From: Plantactinospora soyae
GTDB taxonomy: Bacteria; Actinomycetota; Actinomycetes; Mycobacteriales; Micromonosporaceae
Reading direction: 5' to 3'
DNA: 64,000 nucleotides
Assembly (NCBI RefSeq): GCF_014874095.1
Contig: NZ_JADBEB010000001.1
Location: forward strand, 1,860,001 to 1,924,000
The notes below the pieces were generated by a model. The model worked only from the letters and a program-made list of their open reading frames with translations. It did no database searches and had not been told where the DNA came from. The translations under genes and the position numbers were made by a program. Position 1 is the stretch's first letter. Each line of letters begins with the position of its first letter. Shown in pieces: positions 42,739 through 50,717 of the stretch.

Positions 42739-42778
42739 GTTCAGGGGGTGCCGTCCGATCGGACGGCACCCCCTGAAC
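42739..42778. terminator. Perfect 40-bp palindromic terminator
   Basis: GTTCAGGGGGTGCCGTCCGA followed by its exact reverse complement, with no spacer (centre between 42758 and 42759). It lies 6 bases from the rplI stop and about 220 from the stop of the convergent disordered-protein gene, so it can terminate both directions. Confidence 0.92.
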
Positions 42779-42784
42779 GTGTCG

Positions 42785-43234
42785 TTACTTGCCCGGTACG
42801 ACCTTCAGGTCGAATCGAGCGGTCACCTCGGGGTGCAGTTTGACCCGCACCTGGTGGCTACCGATCGCCTTGATGGCGCCCGGCAACTCCAGCCGACGCC
42901 GGTCGAGGGACGGCCCACCGGCCGCCTTGACCGCGTCCACCACGTCGCCGGGGGTCACCGAACCGAAGAGCCGCCCGCCGTTGCCGGCACGCGCGGTCAG
43001 GTTGACCTTGAGGCCCTCAAGCTGGGCCTTGACCTCGTTGGCGTGGCCGAGGTCCCGGATCTCCCGAGCCGCGCGGGCCCGCTGAATAACCGTGACCTGC
43101 TTTTCCGCGCCCTTGGTCCAGGCGATCGCGAAGCCCTGCGGCAGCAGGTAGTTACGGCCGTAGCCGTCCTTAACCTCGACGATGTCGCCCGGGGCACCGA
43201 GACCGGATACCTCCTGGGTAAGGATGATCTTCAT
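42785..43234 (-). CDS. rplI: Large ribosomal subunit protein bL9
   Basis: A 149-residue L9 of standard length. It opens with [20 protein letters not shown] and [16 protein letters not shown] (the rRNA-binding N-domain), continues with the long connecting helix, and ends with the C-domain ([40 protein letters not shown]). Last gene of rpsF-ssb-rpsR-rplI, 14 bases after rpsR. Confidence 0.97.
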   Translation of the reverse strand: MKIILTQEVSGLGAPGDIVEVKDGYGRNYLLPQGFAIAWTKGAEKQVTVIQRARAAREIRDLGHANEVKAQLEGLKVNLTARAGNGGRLFGSVTPGDVVDAVKAAGGPSLDRRRLELPGAIKAIGSHQVRVKLHPEVTARFDLKVVPGK

Positions 43235-43248
43235 ATCGGCGCCTCCTC

Positions 43249-43488
43249 TCAGCGGGCCGTGGCCGTGTACGGCAGGAGCGCCATCTCGCGGGCGTTCTTG
43301 ACCGCACGGGCGATCTGCCGCTGCTGCTGCGAGGTAACCCCGGTCACCCGCCGAGCGCGGATCTTGCCGCGGTCGGAGATGAACTTGCGCAGCAGCGCGG
43401 TGTCCTTGTAGTCGATGTAGGTGATCCCGTCCTTGTCGAGCGGGTTCACCTTCTTCTTTGGCTTGCGCAGTGCCGCAGCCTTCGCCAT
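43249..43488 (-). CDS. rpsR: Small ribosomal subunit protein bS18, zinc-independent form
   Basis: A 79-residue S18. The conserved core [20 protein letters not shown] plus [20 protein letters not shown] and ALLPY is intact. The CxxC zinc motif present in many S18 proteins (for example after R-K-P) is replaced by [13 protein letters not shown], so this is a cysteine-free version. ATG 43488 is used; the in-frame start 13 codons earlier adds an unconserved leader. Confidence 0.96.
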   Translation of the reverse strand: MAKAAALRKPKKKVNPLDKDGITYIDYKDTALLRKFISDRGKIRARRVTGVTSQQQRQIARAVKNAREMALLPYTATAR

Positions 43489-43533
43489 TGCTCTTGCTCC
43501 TGGTTTGCGATCTCGAGTGTTAGGCACCCGATA

Positions 43534-44076
43534 TCAGAACGGGGGCTCGTCGTCGAAGTTTCCGCCGCCGCCCGAACCAGCAGGGCGCGAGGCAGAAGCA
43601 GCTGGTGCCGCCGTGGCCCACGGGTCGTCGAAGTTTCCTCCGCCGCCCTGGCCACCACCAGCACCGCCGCCACCACCGCCGCCGGAGGCGCCGAAGCCAC
43701 CACCGCCGGAGCGCGACATCTTCTGCACCTTCGCCGTGGCGTACCGCAGCGACGGGCCGATCTCGTCGACCTCCAGCTCGATGACGGTGCGCTTCTCACC
43801 CTCGCGGGTCTCGTAGGACCGCTGCCGCAGCCGGCCCGACACGATCACGCGAGCGCCACGCTGCAACGACTCGGCTACGTGCTCGGCGGCCTGCCGCCAG
43901 ACGGTGCACGCAAGGAACAGCGGCTCGCCGTCCTTCCACTCACCGGATGCCTTGTCCATGAACCGGGGCGTCGAGGCGACCCGGAACTTGGCAACCGCGG
44001 CACCAGACGGGGTGAAACGCAACTCGGGGTCGTCGGTCAGGTTGCCGATGACCGTGATGGTGGTATCTCCTGCCAT
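43534..44076 (-). CDS. ssb: Single-stranded DNA-binding protein
   Basis: A 180-residue SSB. The OB fold occupies residues 1-110 ([60 protein letters not shown]). A glycine-rich linker follows, and the acidic partner-binding tip ends in D-D-E-P-P-F. It protects single-stranded DNA in replication and repair. ATG 44076 follows GAGGAG on the minus strand. Part of the rpsF-ssb-rpsR-rplI operon. Confidence 0.96.
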   Translation of the reverse strand: MAGDTTITVIGNLTDDPELRFTPSGAAVAKFRVASTPRFMDKASGEWKDGEPLFLACTVWRQAAEHVAESLQRGARVIVSGRLRQRSYETREGEKRTVIELEVDEIGPSLRYATAKVQKMSRSGGGGFGASGGGGGGGAGGGQGGGGNFDDPWATAAPAASASRPAGSGGGGNFDDEPPF

Positions 44077-44176
44077 GACCATCTCCTCGCGCACTCATCA
44101 GTCTCCGCCAGTGAAAGGCTGCCAGAGCAGTACGACAGGACTGATGAGGCTGATCCGGGCGTGCCGGGAAAACGCG

Positions 44177-44467
44177 TCAGCGCGTTTCCGGCCGGATGAC
44201 CTTGGTGCGTAGCACGGACTCGTTGAGTCGCAGCTGCCGATCCAGCTCGGCCACCGCCGCAGGCGACGCCTGCAGATCGATGACGGCGTAGATCCCCTCG
44301 GCCTTCTTGTCGATCTCGAACGCGAGGCGCCTACGGCCCCACACGTCGAGCTTCTCCACCGAGCCACCCGCGGTCCGGATCACGTTCAGGTACGTGTCGA
44401 GCGACGGGGCGACGGTGCGCTCCTCGAGGCTTGGATCGAGGATGACCATGATTTCGTAATGACGCAA
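44177..44467 (-). CDS. rpsF: Small ribosomal subunit protein bS6
   Basis: A 96-residue S6: [40 protein letters not shown] and [20 protein letters not shown] are typical. The start is a TTG at 44465-44467, because the family sequence M-R-H-Y-E begins there and an AGGAGG lies 10 bases upstream. First gene of the ribosomal/ssb operon. Confidence 0.96.
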   Translation of the reverse strand: MRHYEIMVILDPSLEERTVAPSLDTYLNVIRTAGGSVEKLDVWGRRRLAFEIDKKAEGIYAVIDLQASPAAVAELDRQLRLNESVLRTKVIRPETR

Positions 44468-44804
44468 GACGTTCCTACCTCCTCTGGGCTAGCGGCCACG
44501 GTCCATCCGTGGCAGGAGGTCATGCGTTTGTTGCCGCACGTGTCGGGAGGGATCCCGGAGCGTCACGGACAACCTGAGCAGAATACCCGGTGTGCCGGTA
44601 CCGGGCACCGCCGGTACCCCCGGTGGTCAGTGCCACCAGGGCGGCAGCAGGAACCCCTCCCGGTCGTGGTGACCCGGGAAGGGCTCTTCCGTGCAAAGCC
44701 GCGGGGCGCATCCCGTCCGCATTCTTTGGGTGGGACCTGGGGAGGAACGACCACACCGATGAGTTGGACGAGAGGCGCCCCGCGGAGCCTATTCTATTGT
44801 CATC
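44468..44804. other. Upstream region of the rpsF operon
   Basis: About 340 bp between rpsF and a hypothetical gene, both on the minus strand. It carries the rpsF ribosome site and presumably the operon promoter and any leader. No clear promoter hexamers or S6:S18-binding leader could be identified with confidence. Confidence 0.5.
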
Positions 44805-45464
44805 TTACGCGACAACAGTCCGTGTTGCACGTTGAGCGAGAATAGCCCGAATTGCGCCTGCTGAGACGCCGACCACACAGACGGTCGCGATGAGCGCCAG
44901 CAGGCCGACCGGCCCGGCTGGCCGTACCGGATCGACCGGGCGGACCAGTTCGGCCGGAGCCCCGCCGAGTCGGTCGGGCGGTGGGTGAGCGCCGGGCATC
45001 GCGTTCAGCGGCGCATCGGTGCTCATGAGGCCGGCCGCATCGGGACCATGCGACGGCGACCCCACCTCGACCCGTACGGCCGACTCGGCGGGGAAGACAC
45101 AGATCGGTCGCAGCGCCAGCGACACCGGACCGTGGTGGAAGAGCAGATCCGCCGACGATCCGGCGGGCAGTTCCCCACGCGCCACGCCGTCCAGCAGCAG
45201 CCGGGCACGCCGGCCCGTGTCGTTGACGACCCGCACCGTGCTCTCCGGCGGAACGGTGATGCTGGTCGCCTCCGACGAGGAGACGCAGCGCAGCGCACCC
45301 GGGCCCGAACTGCCGAACGTGACCACCCGATCGGTCTCCCGTACGCCCATGCCGGGCGGCGGGGCCGGTTCGGCCATCGCGACGCCAGACACCAGCGGTG
45401 GCGTACCCGCGACGAGCGCGGCGACCGCGACGGAGGCACGACGACGTCGGAGCGACAGGGTCAC
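44805..45464 (-). CDS. Hypothetical secreted, C-terminally membrane-anchored protein
   Basis: A 219-residue protein. The signal peptide contains RRRRASVAVAALVAGTPPLV and ends VAMAEPAPP. The exported part has two cysteines (ALRCVSS and RPICVFP) that could be bridged, with beta-rich sequence between them. A Pro-rich spacer leads to a C-terminal hydrophobic helix (PVGLLALIATVCVVGVSAGA) and a short basic tail, so the protein would be anchored with its body outside. No family is recognised. Confidence 0.7.
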   Translation of the reverse strand: MTLSLRRRRASVAVAALVAGTPPLVSGVAMAEPAPPPGMGVRETDRVVTFGSSGPGALRCVSSSEATSITVPPESTVRVVNDTGRRARLLLDGVARGELPAGSSADLLFHHGPVSLALRPICVFPAESAVRVEVGSPSHGPDAAGLMSTDAPLNAMPGAHPPPDRLGGAPAELVRPVDPVRPAGPVGLLALIATVCVVGVSAGAIRAILAQRATRTVVA

Positions 45465-45650
45465 GTCTTTCCTTTCTCGGCAACACGACCCGACCCGGCC
45501 GGAGTGCCGGGCGCATGGATCTCACCTGGAGAAACGATCCACCGATCGATAGGTGACGCGGGTTACGCCCTGCTTTTGGCAGACCCTGGCGAGGGGTGGT
45601 GGGGCCTGCCCCTCCCCGCCAGGTCACCGGCGCGACGTAGGCTCGCCTTC

Positions 45651-46427
45651 ATGCGTATCGGAGCCCATGTCGATGCCACGGATCCGTTGGACGAGGCGGC
45701 CCTCAGGAAGGCGGACGCGGTCCAGTTCTTCCTCGCCGATCCGCAGGGCTGGAAAGCCCCACAACCACGGGCGGACGCGGCACTGCTGCGCGGCTCCGAG
45801 GTGGACGTCTACATCCACGCGCCGTACGTCATCAACCTCGCCACCACCAACAACCGGATCCGGATCCCGAGCCGCAAGCTCCTGCTCGGCCACGCCGGTG
45901 CCGCCGCGGAGGTCGGCGCCAAGGGCCTGATCGTGCACGGCGGACACGTGAACGCCGGCGACGACCTCACGGTCGGGTTCGACAACTGGCGCAAGGCGTT
46001 CGCCCAGGTCGCGGAGTCCGGTGGACACGGCGTACCGGTGTTCATCGAGAACACCGCCGGTGGCGACAACGCCTGTGCCCGACGGTTCGACAACCTGGCC
46101 CGGCTCTGGGACGCCGTCGGCGAGTACGGCGTCGGTTTCTGCCTGGACACCTGCCACGCCCATGCCGGCGGGGAGGACCTGCTCGACATCGTCGACCGGG
46201 TCAAGGCCATCACCGGCCGGATCGACCTGATCCACGCCAACGGTTCGAAGGACTCCTTCGACTCCGGCCGGGACCGGCACGACAATCTCGCCAACGGCAC
46301 GATCGACCCCGACCTGGTGGTCGAGGTGGTCCGCACTGCCGGTGCCCCGGTCATCGTCGAGACGCCGGGCGGGGTCGACGGCCAGGCCACCGACATCGCC
46401 TACCTGCGCGACCGCGTGGGCCGGTAG
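45651..46427 (+). CDS. nfo: Endonuclease IV-family (Nfo) AP endonuclease
   Basis: A 258-residue TIM-barrel enzyme. Trinuclear zinc-site ligands are visible in order: H in VYIHAPYVIN, H in LIVHGGHVN, E in VFIENTAGG, D and H in FCLDTCHAHAGG, H in LIHANGSKD, D and H in SGRDRHDNLANG, and E in VIVETPGG. It incises abasic sites in base excision repair; the short length is within the actinobacterial range. ATG 45651 begins directly at the fold (MRIGAHV). It is ten bases from the next gene. Confidence 0.9.
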   Translation: MRIGAHVDATDPLDEAALRKADAVQFFLADPQGWKAPQPRADAALLRGSEVDVYIHAPYVINLATTNNRIRIPSRKLLLGHAGAAAEVGAKGLIVHGGHVNAGDDLTVGFDNWRKAFAQVAESGGHGVPVFIENTAGGDNACARRFDNLARLWDAVGEYGVGFCLDTCHAHAGGEDLLDIVDRVKAITGRIDLIHANGSKDSFDSGRDRHDNLANGTIDPDLVVEVVRTAGAPVIVETPGGVDGQATDIAYLRDRVGR

Positions 46428-46436
46428 GGCGGGCCG

Positions 46437-48905
46437 ATGTCGACGGACCAGTCCAACGTCGCCGACGGGACAACCGAGTCCACCGAGTTGCGCGGCACGG
46501 CCGGAGCCGGCACCGCCAGCGCCGGGACCTCGGCAGACAGCGCCACCACCTCCGGTATCGCCGAGACCCCGACCGAAGCCGGTACCGCCAAGGCCGCAGC
46601 CGCGCCCGGTACCACCGCCGAGGCATCGAACGCGGAGCCCGGCACGGACCCGGACGAGAAGCCCGGCACGGACCCCGACAGGAAGTCGGACCCGGACAAG
46701 AAGACGGAGCCGGGCGAGAAGACGGCGCCGGACGAGACCGAGCCAGGCGAGAAGGACGAGACCGAGCCAGGCGAGAAGGACGAGACCGAGCCAGGCGAGA
46801 AGGACGAGACCGAGCCAGGCGAGAAGGACGAGACCGAGCCAGGCGAGAAGGACGAGACCGAGCCAGGCGAGAAGGCCGAGACCGAGCCAGGCGAGAAGGC
46901 CGAGACCGAGCCAGGCGAGAAGGCCGAGACCGAGCCGGGCGAGAAGGCCGGGGCGGAAGCGGCGGAGAAGTCCGAGAAGGACGCCGGCACCCCGGCCGCC
47001 GAAACCGGGAAGAGCGCCGAGAAGGAGAAGTCGAGCAGCCCGGAGGAGAAGAAGCCGGAGGAGAAGAAGGACGGGAAGGCGGAGGAGAAGGACGGGACGA
47101 AGGCCGAGTCGGACAAGCCGGATAAGCCTGACGACCCGTTCACCGCGTTCGCGCCGGCCCCCGAGCTGGTACCGGGCCGGCTCCGACGGATCGGCCGTGG
47201 CATCGGCCGCCGACTCGTACACGAGTGGACCCTCGCCGGGCTCGGCGGACTGGCCCTGGCCGTCCTGATGACCTGGCCCACCCTGCGCTACCCGCGACAC
47301 ACCCTGCCGCAGGACTACTGGGATCCCACCCTGCAGGCGTGGCAGGTCGCCTGGTCCGGACACATCCTGCTGACCAAACCAGCGCAGCTCTGGCAGAGCA
47401 ACAGCTTCTTCCCGGAAAACTGGACCTTCGCCTTCTCGGACACCCTGCTCGGCTACGCGCCGGCCGGCATGATCGGCCAGGGTCCGGAGGCGGCGATCCT
47501 CCGCTACAACATCCTGTTCGTACTCGCCCACGCGCTCGCGGTGGTCGGGGCGTACGCGCTCGTCCGGCAGCTCGGCTCGGGACGGATCGGCGCCGCGGTG
47601 GCGGGCGTCGGTTTCGCGTACGCGCCCTGGCTGCTGTCGCAGGCCGGTCACCTGCACGTCATCTCCAACGGAGGAATCCCGCTGGCCCTGGCGATGCTGG
47701 CCCGGGGACACGGCTGGTCGCTGCGGCACGGTTACCGGCCCGAGCGTCGACGTTCCGGCTGGGCCTTCGCGGGTTGGCTGGTCGCCGCCTGGCAGCTCAG
47801 CCTCGGTTTCGGCATCGGCCTCGTCTTCGCGTACGTCCTGGGGCTGATCGCAGCCGTGGTGTTGCTGAGCTGGCTGGTACGCCGGGTCATGCGCCGGCCA
47901 CGGCAGCCGTTCGGGTTCCGGATGCTGCTGGCCGACTTCTGGGGTGGCGCGATCTTCGCCGCTACCGGTGCCCTGCTGGCGATCCCGTACTTCAAGGTTG
48001 CGCAGGAGCACCCGAACGCCCGGCGGACCGCCGAGGAACTGCACAACTACTCCCCGCCGCCGGGCGGGTTCCTGACCTCCCCGACCGAGTCCCTCGTCTG
48101 GGGTGACCTGCACGAGCGGGCCCGCGACGGGCTGCCCGGGCTTCCGGAAACCACCCTGCTGCCGGGGTACGTGCTCCTCGCGCTCGCCATCGCCGGCCTG
48201 TTCTTCTCGATCTGGACGGTACGGCAGCGACTGCTGCTGCTGGCCGCCCTGCTCGGCAGCGCGGTGCTGACGATGGGCAGCCGGTTCTTCGGCGGTACCT
48301 ATACCTACCTGCCCCTCTTCGAGCACCTGCCCGGCTGGGACGGCCTGCGTACGCCCGGTCGGCTGATGATCTGGACCACCCTGGTGCTGGGCGTCCTCGC
48401 GGCCGGCTCGGTCGGCGCCTTCGCCGAACGGGCACGGCAGATCTCGGCCGTGGAGCGGGTACCACCCCGACCCGGCCCGTTCCTGCGCCTGGTCACCCTG
48501 CTACCGCTGCTGCTCGTACTGGTCGAGGGGCTCAACGTCACGCCGCACCCGATCGTGCCGCAGCAGCCGGCGGCGATGCGGGTGTCGAACGGGCCGATCC
48601 TGGTGCTGCCGTCCGACCAGAAGACCGACCAGCACGTCATGCTCTGGTCGACCAGCCGGTTCCAGGACATCGTGAACGGCGGAAGCGGCTTCACCCCGGG
48701 CCGGCTGGAGGAGGTCCGCAAGGTGACGGCCAACTTCCCGGACTCGGCCAGCATCGACTATCTGCGTGAGCTGGGTGTGCGGACCGTCGTGGTACTGAAG
48801 GACCGGGTGGCCGGCACTCCGTTGCAGACGACGATCGACCTACCGGTCGACACCCTCGGCATCAGCCGGGAGGACGTCGGGGAGACCGTGGTCTACCGGC
48901 TCTGA
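46437..48905 (+). CDS. Large polytopic membrane protein with N-terminal Glu/Pro/Lys repeats
   Basis: An 822-residue protein. Residues 1-240 are disordered and charged and contain nine 8-residue repeats (see repeat entry). From about 265 on there are ten or more hydrophobic helices (WTLAGLGGLALAVLMTWPTL, RYNILFVLAHALAVVGAYAL, AVVLLSWLV, LLPGYVLLALAIAGLFFSIW). Loops with WDPTLQAWQVAW and PENWTFAFSD, and the large C-terminal soluble part, resemble uncharacterised GT-C-type glycosyltransferases or YfhO-like proteins. Substrate and function are unknown. ATG 46437 follows the nfo gene after 9 bases. Confidence 0.75.
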   Translation: MSTDQSNVADGTTESTELRGTAGAGTASAGTSADSATTSGIAETPTEAGTAKAAAAPGTTAEASNAEPGTDPDEKPGTDPDRKSDPDKKTEPGEKTAPDETEPGEKDETEPGEKDETEPGEKDETEPGEKDETEPGEKDETEPGEKAETEPGEKAETEPGEKAETEPGEKAGAEAAEKSEKDAGTPAAETGKSAEKEKSSSPEEKKPEEKKDGKAEEKDGTKAESDKPDKPDDPFTAFAPAPELVPGRLRRIGRGIGRRLVHEWTLAGLGGLALAVLMTWPTLRYPRHTLPQDYWDPTLQAWQVAWSGHILLTKPAQLWQSNSFFPENWTFAFSDTLLGYAPAGMIGQGPEAAILRYNILFVLAHALAVVGAYALVRQLGSGRIGAAVAGVGFAYAPWLLSQAGHLHVISNGGIPLALAMLARGHGWSLRHGYRPERRRSGWAFAGWLVAAWQLSLGFGIGLVFAYVLGLIAAVVLLSWLVRRVMRRPRQPFGFRMLLADFWGGAIFAATGALLAIPYFKVAQEHPNARRTAEELHNYSPPPGGFLTSPTESLVWGDLHERARDGLPGLPETTLLPGYVLLALAIAGLFFSIWTVRQRLLLLAALLGSAVLTMGSRFFGGTYTYLPLFEHLPGWDGLRTPGRLMIWTTLVLGVLAAGSVGAFAERARQISAVERVPPRPGPFLRLVTLLPLLLVLVEGLNVTPHPIVPQQPAAMRVSNGPILVLPSDQKTDQHVMLWSTSRFQDIVNGGSGFTPGRLEEVRKVTANFPDSASIDYLRELGVRTVVVLKDRVAGTPLQTTIDLPVDTLGISREDVGETVVYRL
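46731..46946 (+). repeat. 24-bp tandem repeat, nine units
   Basis: Nine 24-bp units encoding D-E-T-E-P-G-E-K six times and A-E-T-E-P-G-E-K three times. Most units are identical at the DNA level, so copy number is likely variable. This is coding sequence with no spacers, not a CRISPR array. Confidence 0.95.
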
Positions 48906-48965
48906 CGGTGCACGCCGAGGCCGGTTCCGGAGGCGACGCCCGTACACCGGCGGGGTTCTCTCGAA

Positions 48966-48997
48966 GACGCTCCCCACCGATTCCGGTGGGGAGCGTC
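48966..48997. terminator. Bidirectional terminator between convergent genes
   Basis: A perfect 14-bp stem (48966-48979 with 48984-48997) and a 4-base loop ATTC, between the stops of the large membrane protein and the GT87 gene. Confidence 0.88.
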
Positions 48998-49029
48998 GCC
49001 GGTCTCCGGGGGTCGGCCCGGCGGTGTCG

Positions 49030-50529
49030 TCAGGCCGGGGCCGGTTCGCGTTCCGGTTCGGGGACGCGGCGCAGCCGGCGCAGCCATCCCGCATCCGGTG
49101 CGCCGTCGTAGTCGCCGCCGTCGGGGTCGTCCGGATACGTGGCCCGGACCGGGTCGTGCTCCGGGTGCAGGATGTCCCGGATGATCAGTCCGCAGAGCAC
49201 GGCGACGGTGGTCAGCCGGAACGTGGCGGCGAGCACGAAGACGCCCTCCGGAAAGACCTGCTTGCCGGCGGCGCCGAGCAGTTCGCCGTAGAACGCGAGG
49301 AAGTAGCCGACCTCGGCAAGCTGCCACGCGAGGAAGGCTCCCCAACGCGGCCGGGCCAGCACCGCCAACGGCAGCAGCCAGAGCGTGAACTGCTGGGACC
49401 ACACCTTGCTGAAGATCAGGAACGCCGCCACCATCAGGAAGACCAGGGCTGCCAGCCGAGGACGCCGGGGCGCGAACAGCGCCAACGCGCCGATGCCCAG
49501 GAAGGCCAGGGTGATCAGGGCGTACGACAGGGTGTTCAGCGTCGGTATGTGTTCGCTGAGCCACTGGAAGGGACCCTGGTCGCCGGGGCTGCCGCTGTTC
49601 CACTTGCCGTCGAGGTAGCGACCGATGTACCACAGCGTGCCCCAGTCGATGGCACGCTCACTGTTCAACTGGAAGAAGCGGCTCCAGCCGTCGTGGTAGA
49701 GGACCGCCACCGGCAGGTTCACCGCCACGATGGTCGTGATCGCCGAGCCGATCGTCACCACCATCGCCCGGACCCGTGCCGTACGCAGGGCGAAGAGGAA
49801 CAGTGGCCAGAGTATGAACAGTGGCCAGAGCTTCGCGGAGGTGGCCAGGCCGAGCAGGATGCCGGCGGCCAGGGGTTGTCGTCTGGCCCAGGCGTACAGG
49901 CCGATGGCGGCGAGCCCGATCGCGAGCAGGTCCCAGTTCACGGTAGCGGTGACCAGTAACGCGGGGGAGAGCGCGAACATCGCGGCGTCCCAGGGCCGGC
50001 GCCGTCGTAGCGCGAGGATCATCGCAACGGTGGCCACCCCGAGGGCACCGAGCACCAGGGCGTTCAGGTTGTAGAACCACTCCGCCTGGTTGATCTCGGG
50101 CCGGTTCTCGCCGATGCTGTGCACCGGGAGGCCGAGCGCCCCCATGAAGAACCCGGTGACGACCGGGTACTCGACCGGGTGGTCCCGGTAGGGCACCTTG
50201 CCCTCGTTGAGGCCCTCGGCGTAGTAGAGCGCGAGCACGTCGGTGTAGCAGAACTTGGTGTACTGCGAGTTGTTCTGCCAGGCGCCGGTCTGGCAGGGCG
50301 ATTTCTGTACCCAGTGCAGGGCCAGGGTCAGGCAGGTCAACGCCAGCACGATCCGGGCCGCGGTCCAGAACCGGCCGCTCCACTGGGTGCCCCGCCGGTC
50401 GACGCCGCTCGCGTGCTCTCCGATCGGGCCACCGATGGCCTCGGAGAGCCCGCGGACGAACCCGTCGGACCGGGACGGGTGGTCAGCCTTTTCAGGTTCG
50501 TCGATGCCAGCCGGCGACTGCGCGCTCAT
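49030..50529 (-). CDS. GT87 polyprenyl-phosphate-mannose-type mannosyltransferase
   Basis: A 499-residue membrane protein of the GT87 family with about ten helices. Features: an external loop TKFCYTDVLALYYAEGLNEG with the D-x-x-x-x-Y catalytic region, YRDHPVEYPVVTGFFMGAL, and NWDLLAIGLAAIGLYAWARR, GILLGLATSAKLWPLFILWP. It corresponds by position and domain to Rv0051 of mycobacteria, next to ponA, and probably mannosylates an envelope molecule. It lies downstream of ponA on the same strand. Confidence 0.87.
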   Translation of the reverse strand: MSAQSPAGIDEPEKADHPSRSDGFVRGLSEAIGGPIGEHASGVDRRGTQWSGRFWTAARIVLALTCLTLALHWVQKSPCQTGAWQNNSQYTKFCYTDVLALYYAEGLNEGKVPYRDHPVEYPVVTGFFMGALGLPVHSIGENRPEINQAEWFYNLNALVLGALGVATVAMILALRRRRPWDAAMFALSPALLVTATVNWDLLAIGLAAIGLYAWARRQPLAAGILLGLATSAKLWPLFILWPLFLFALRTARVRAMVVTIGSAITTIVAVNLPVAVLYHDGWSRFFQLNSERAIDWGTLWYIGRYLDGKWNSGSPGDQGPFQWLSEHIPTLNTLSYALITLAFLGIGALALFAPRRPRLAALVFLMVAAFLIFSKVWSQQFTLWLLPLAVLARPRWGAFLAWQLAEVGYFLAFYGELLGAAGKQVFPEGVFVLAATFRLTTVAVLCGLIIRDILHPEHDPVRATYPDDPDGGDYDGAPDAGWLRRLRRVPEPEREPAPA

Positions 50530-50650
50530 GGGTAAGCATCCTGCCGTATCGGAGCCGCCGCCACGAGCAGGAGGGGCGTACGGAACCGAGCCGGCGAGGC
50601 GGGATGGGCGGCCATCGACAGATTCATCCGAATCGATGTGGAGAAAGGCG

Positions 50651-50688
50651 GACGGCCCCGACCACCTCGGCAGGTGGTCGGGGCCGTC
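50651..50688 (-). terminator. Terminator of ponA
   Basis: A perfect 17-bp stem (50651-50667 with 50672-50688) and a CGGC loop, 30 bases after the ponA stop in the direction of transcription and upstream of the GT87 start. It separates ponA from the GT87 gene. Confidence 0.9.
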
Positions 50689-50717
50689 ATCGTGATTGCC
50701 GGCGCGGTTCTTCGAAC

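Noticed and set aside
46731-46946. Possible CRISPR array
   Set aside because: Units are contiguous, with no spacers, and in frame with a long coding sequence.
45624-48326. A 900-codon open frame on the minus strand
   Set aside because: It lies opposite the nfo and large membrane protein genes. Its Leu/Arg-rich repeats are the complement of the EPGEK coding repeat.
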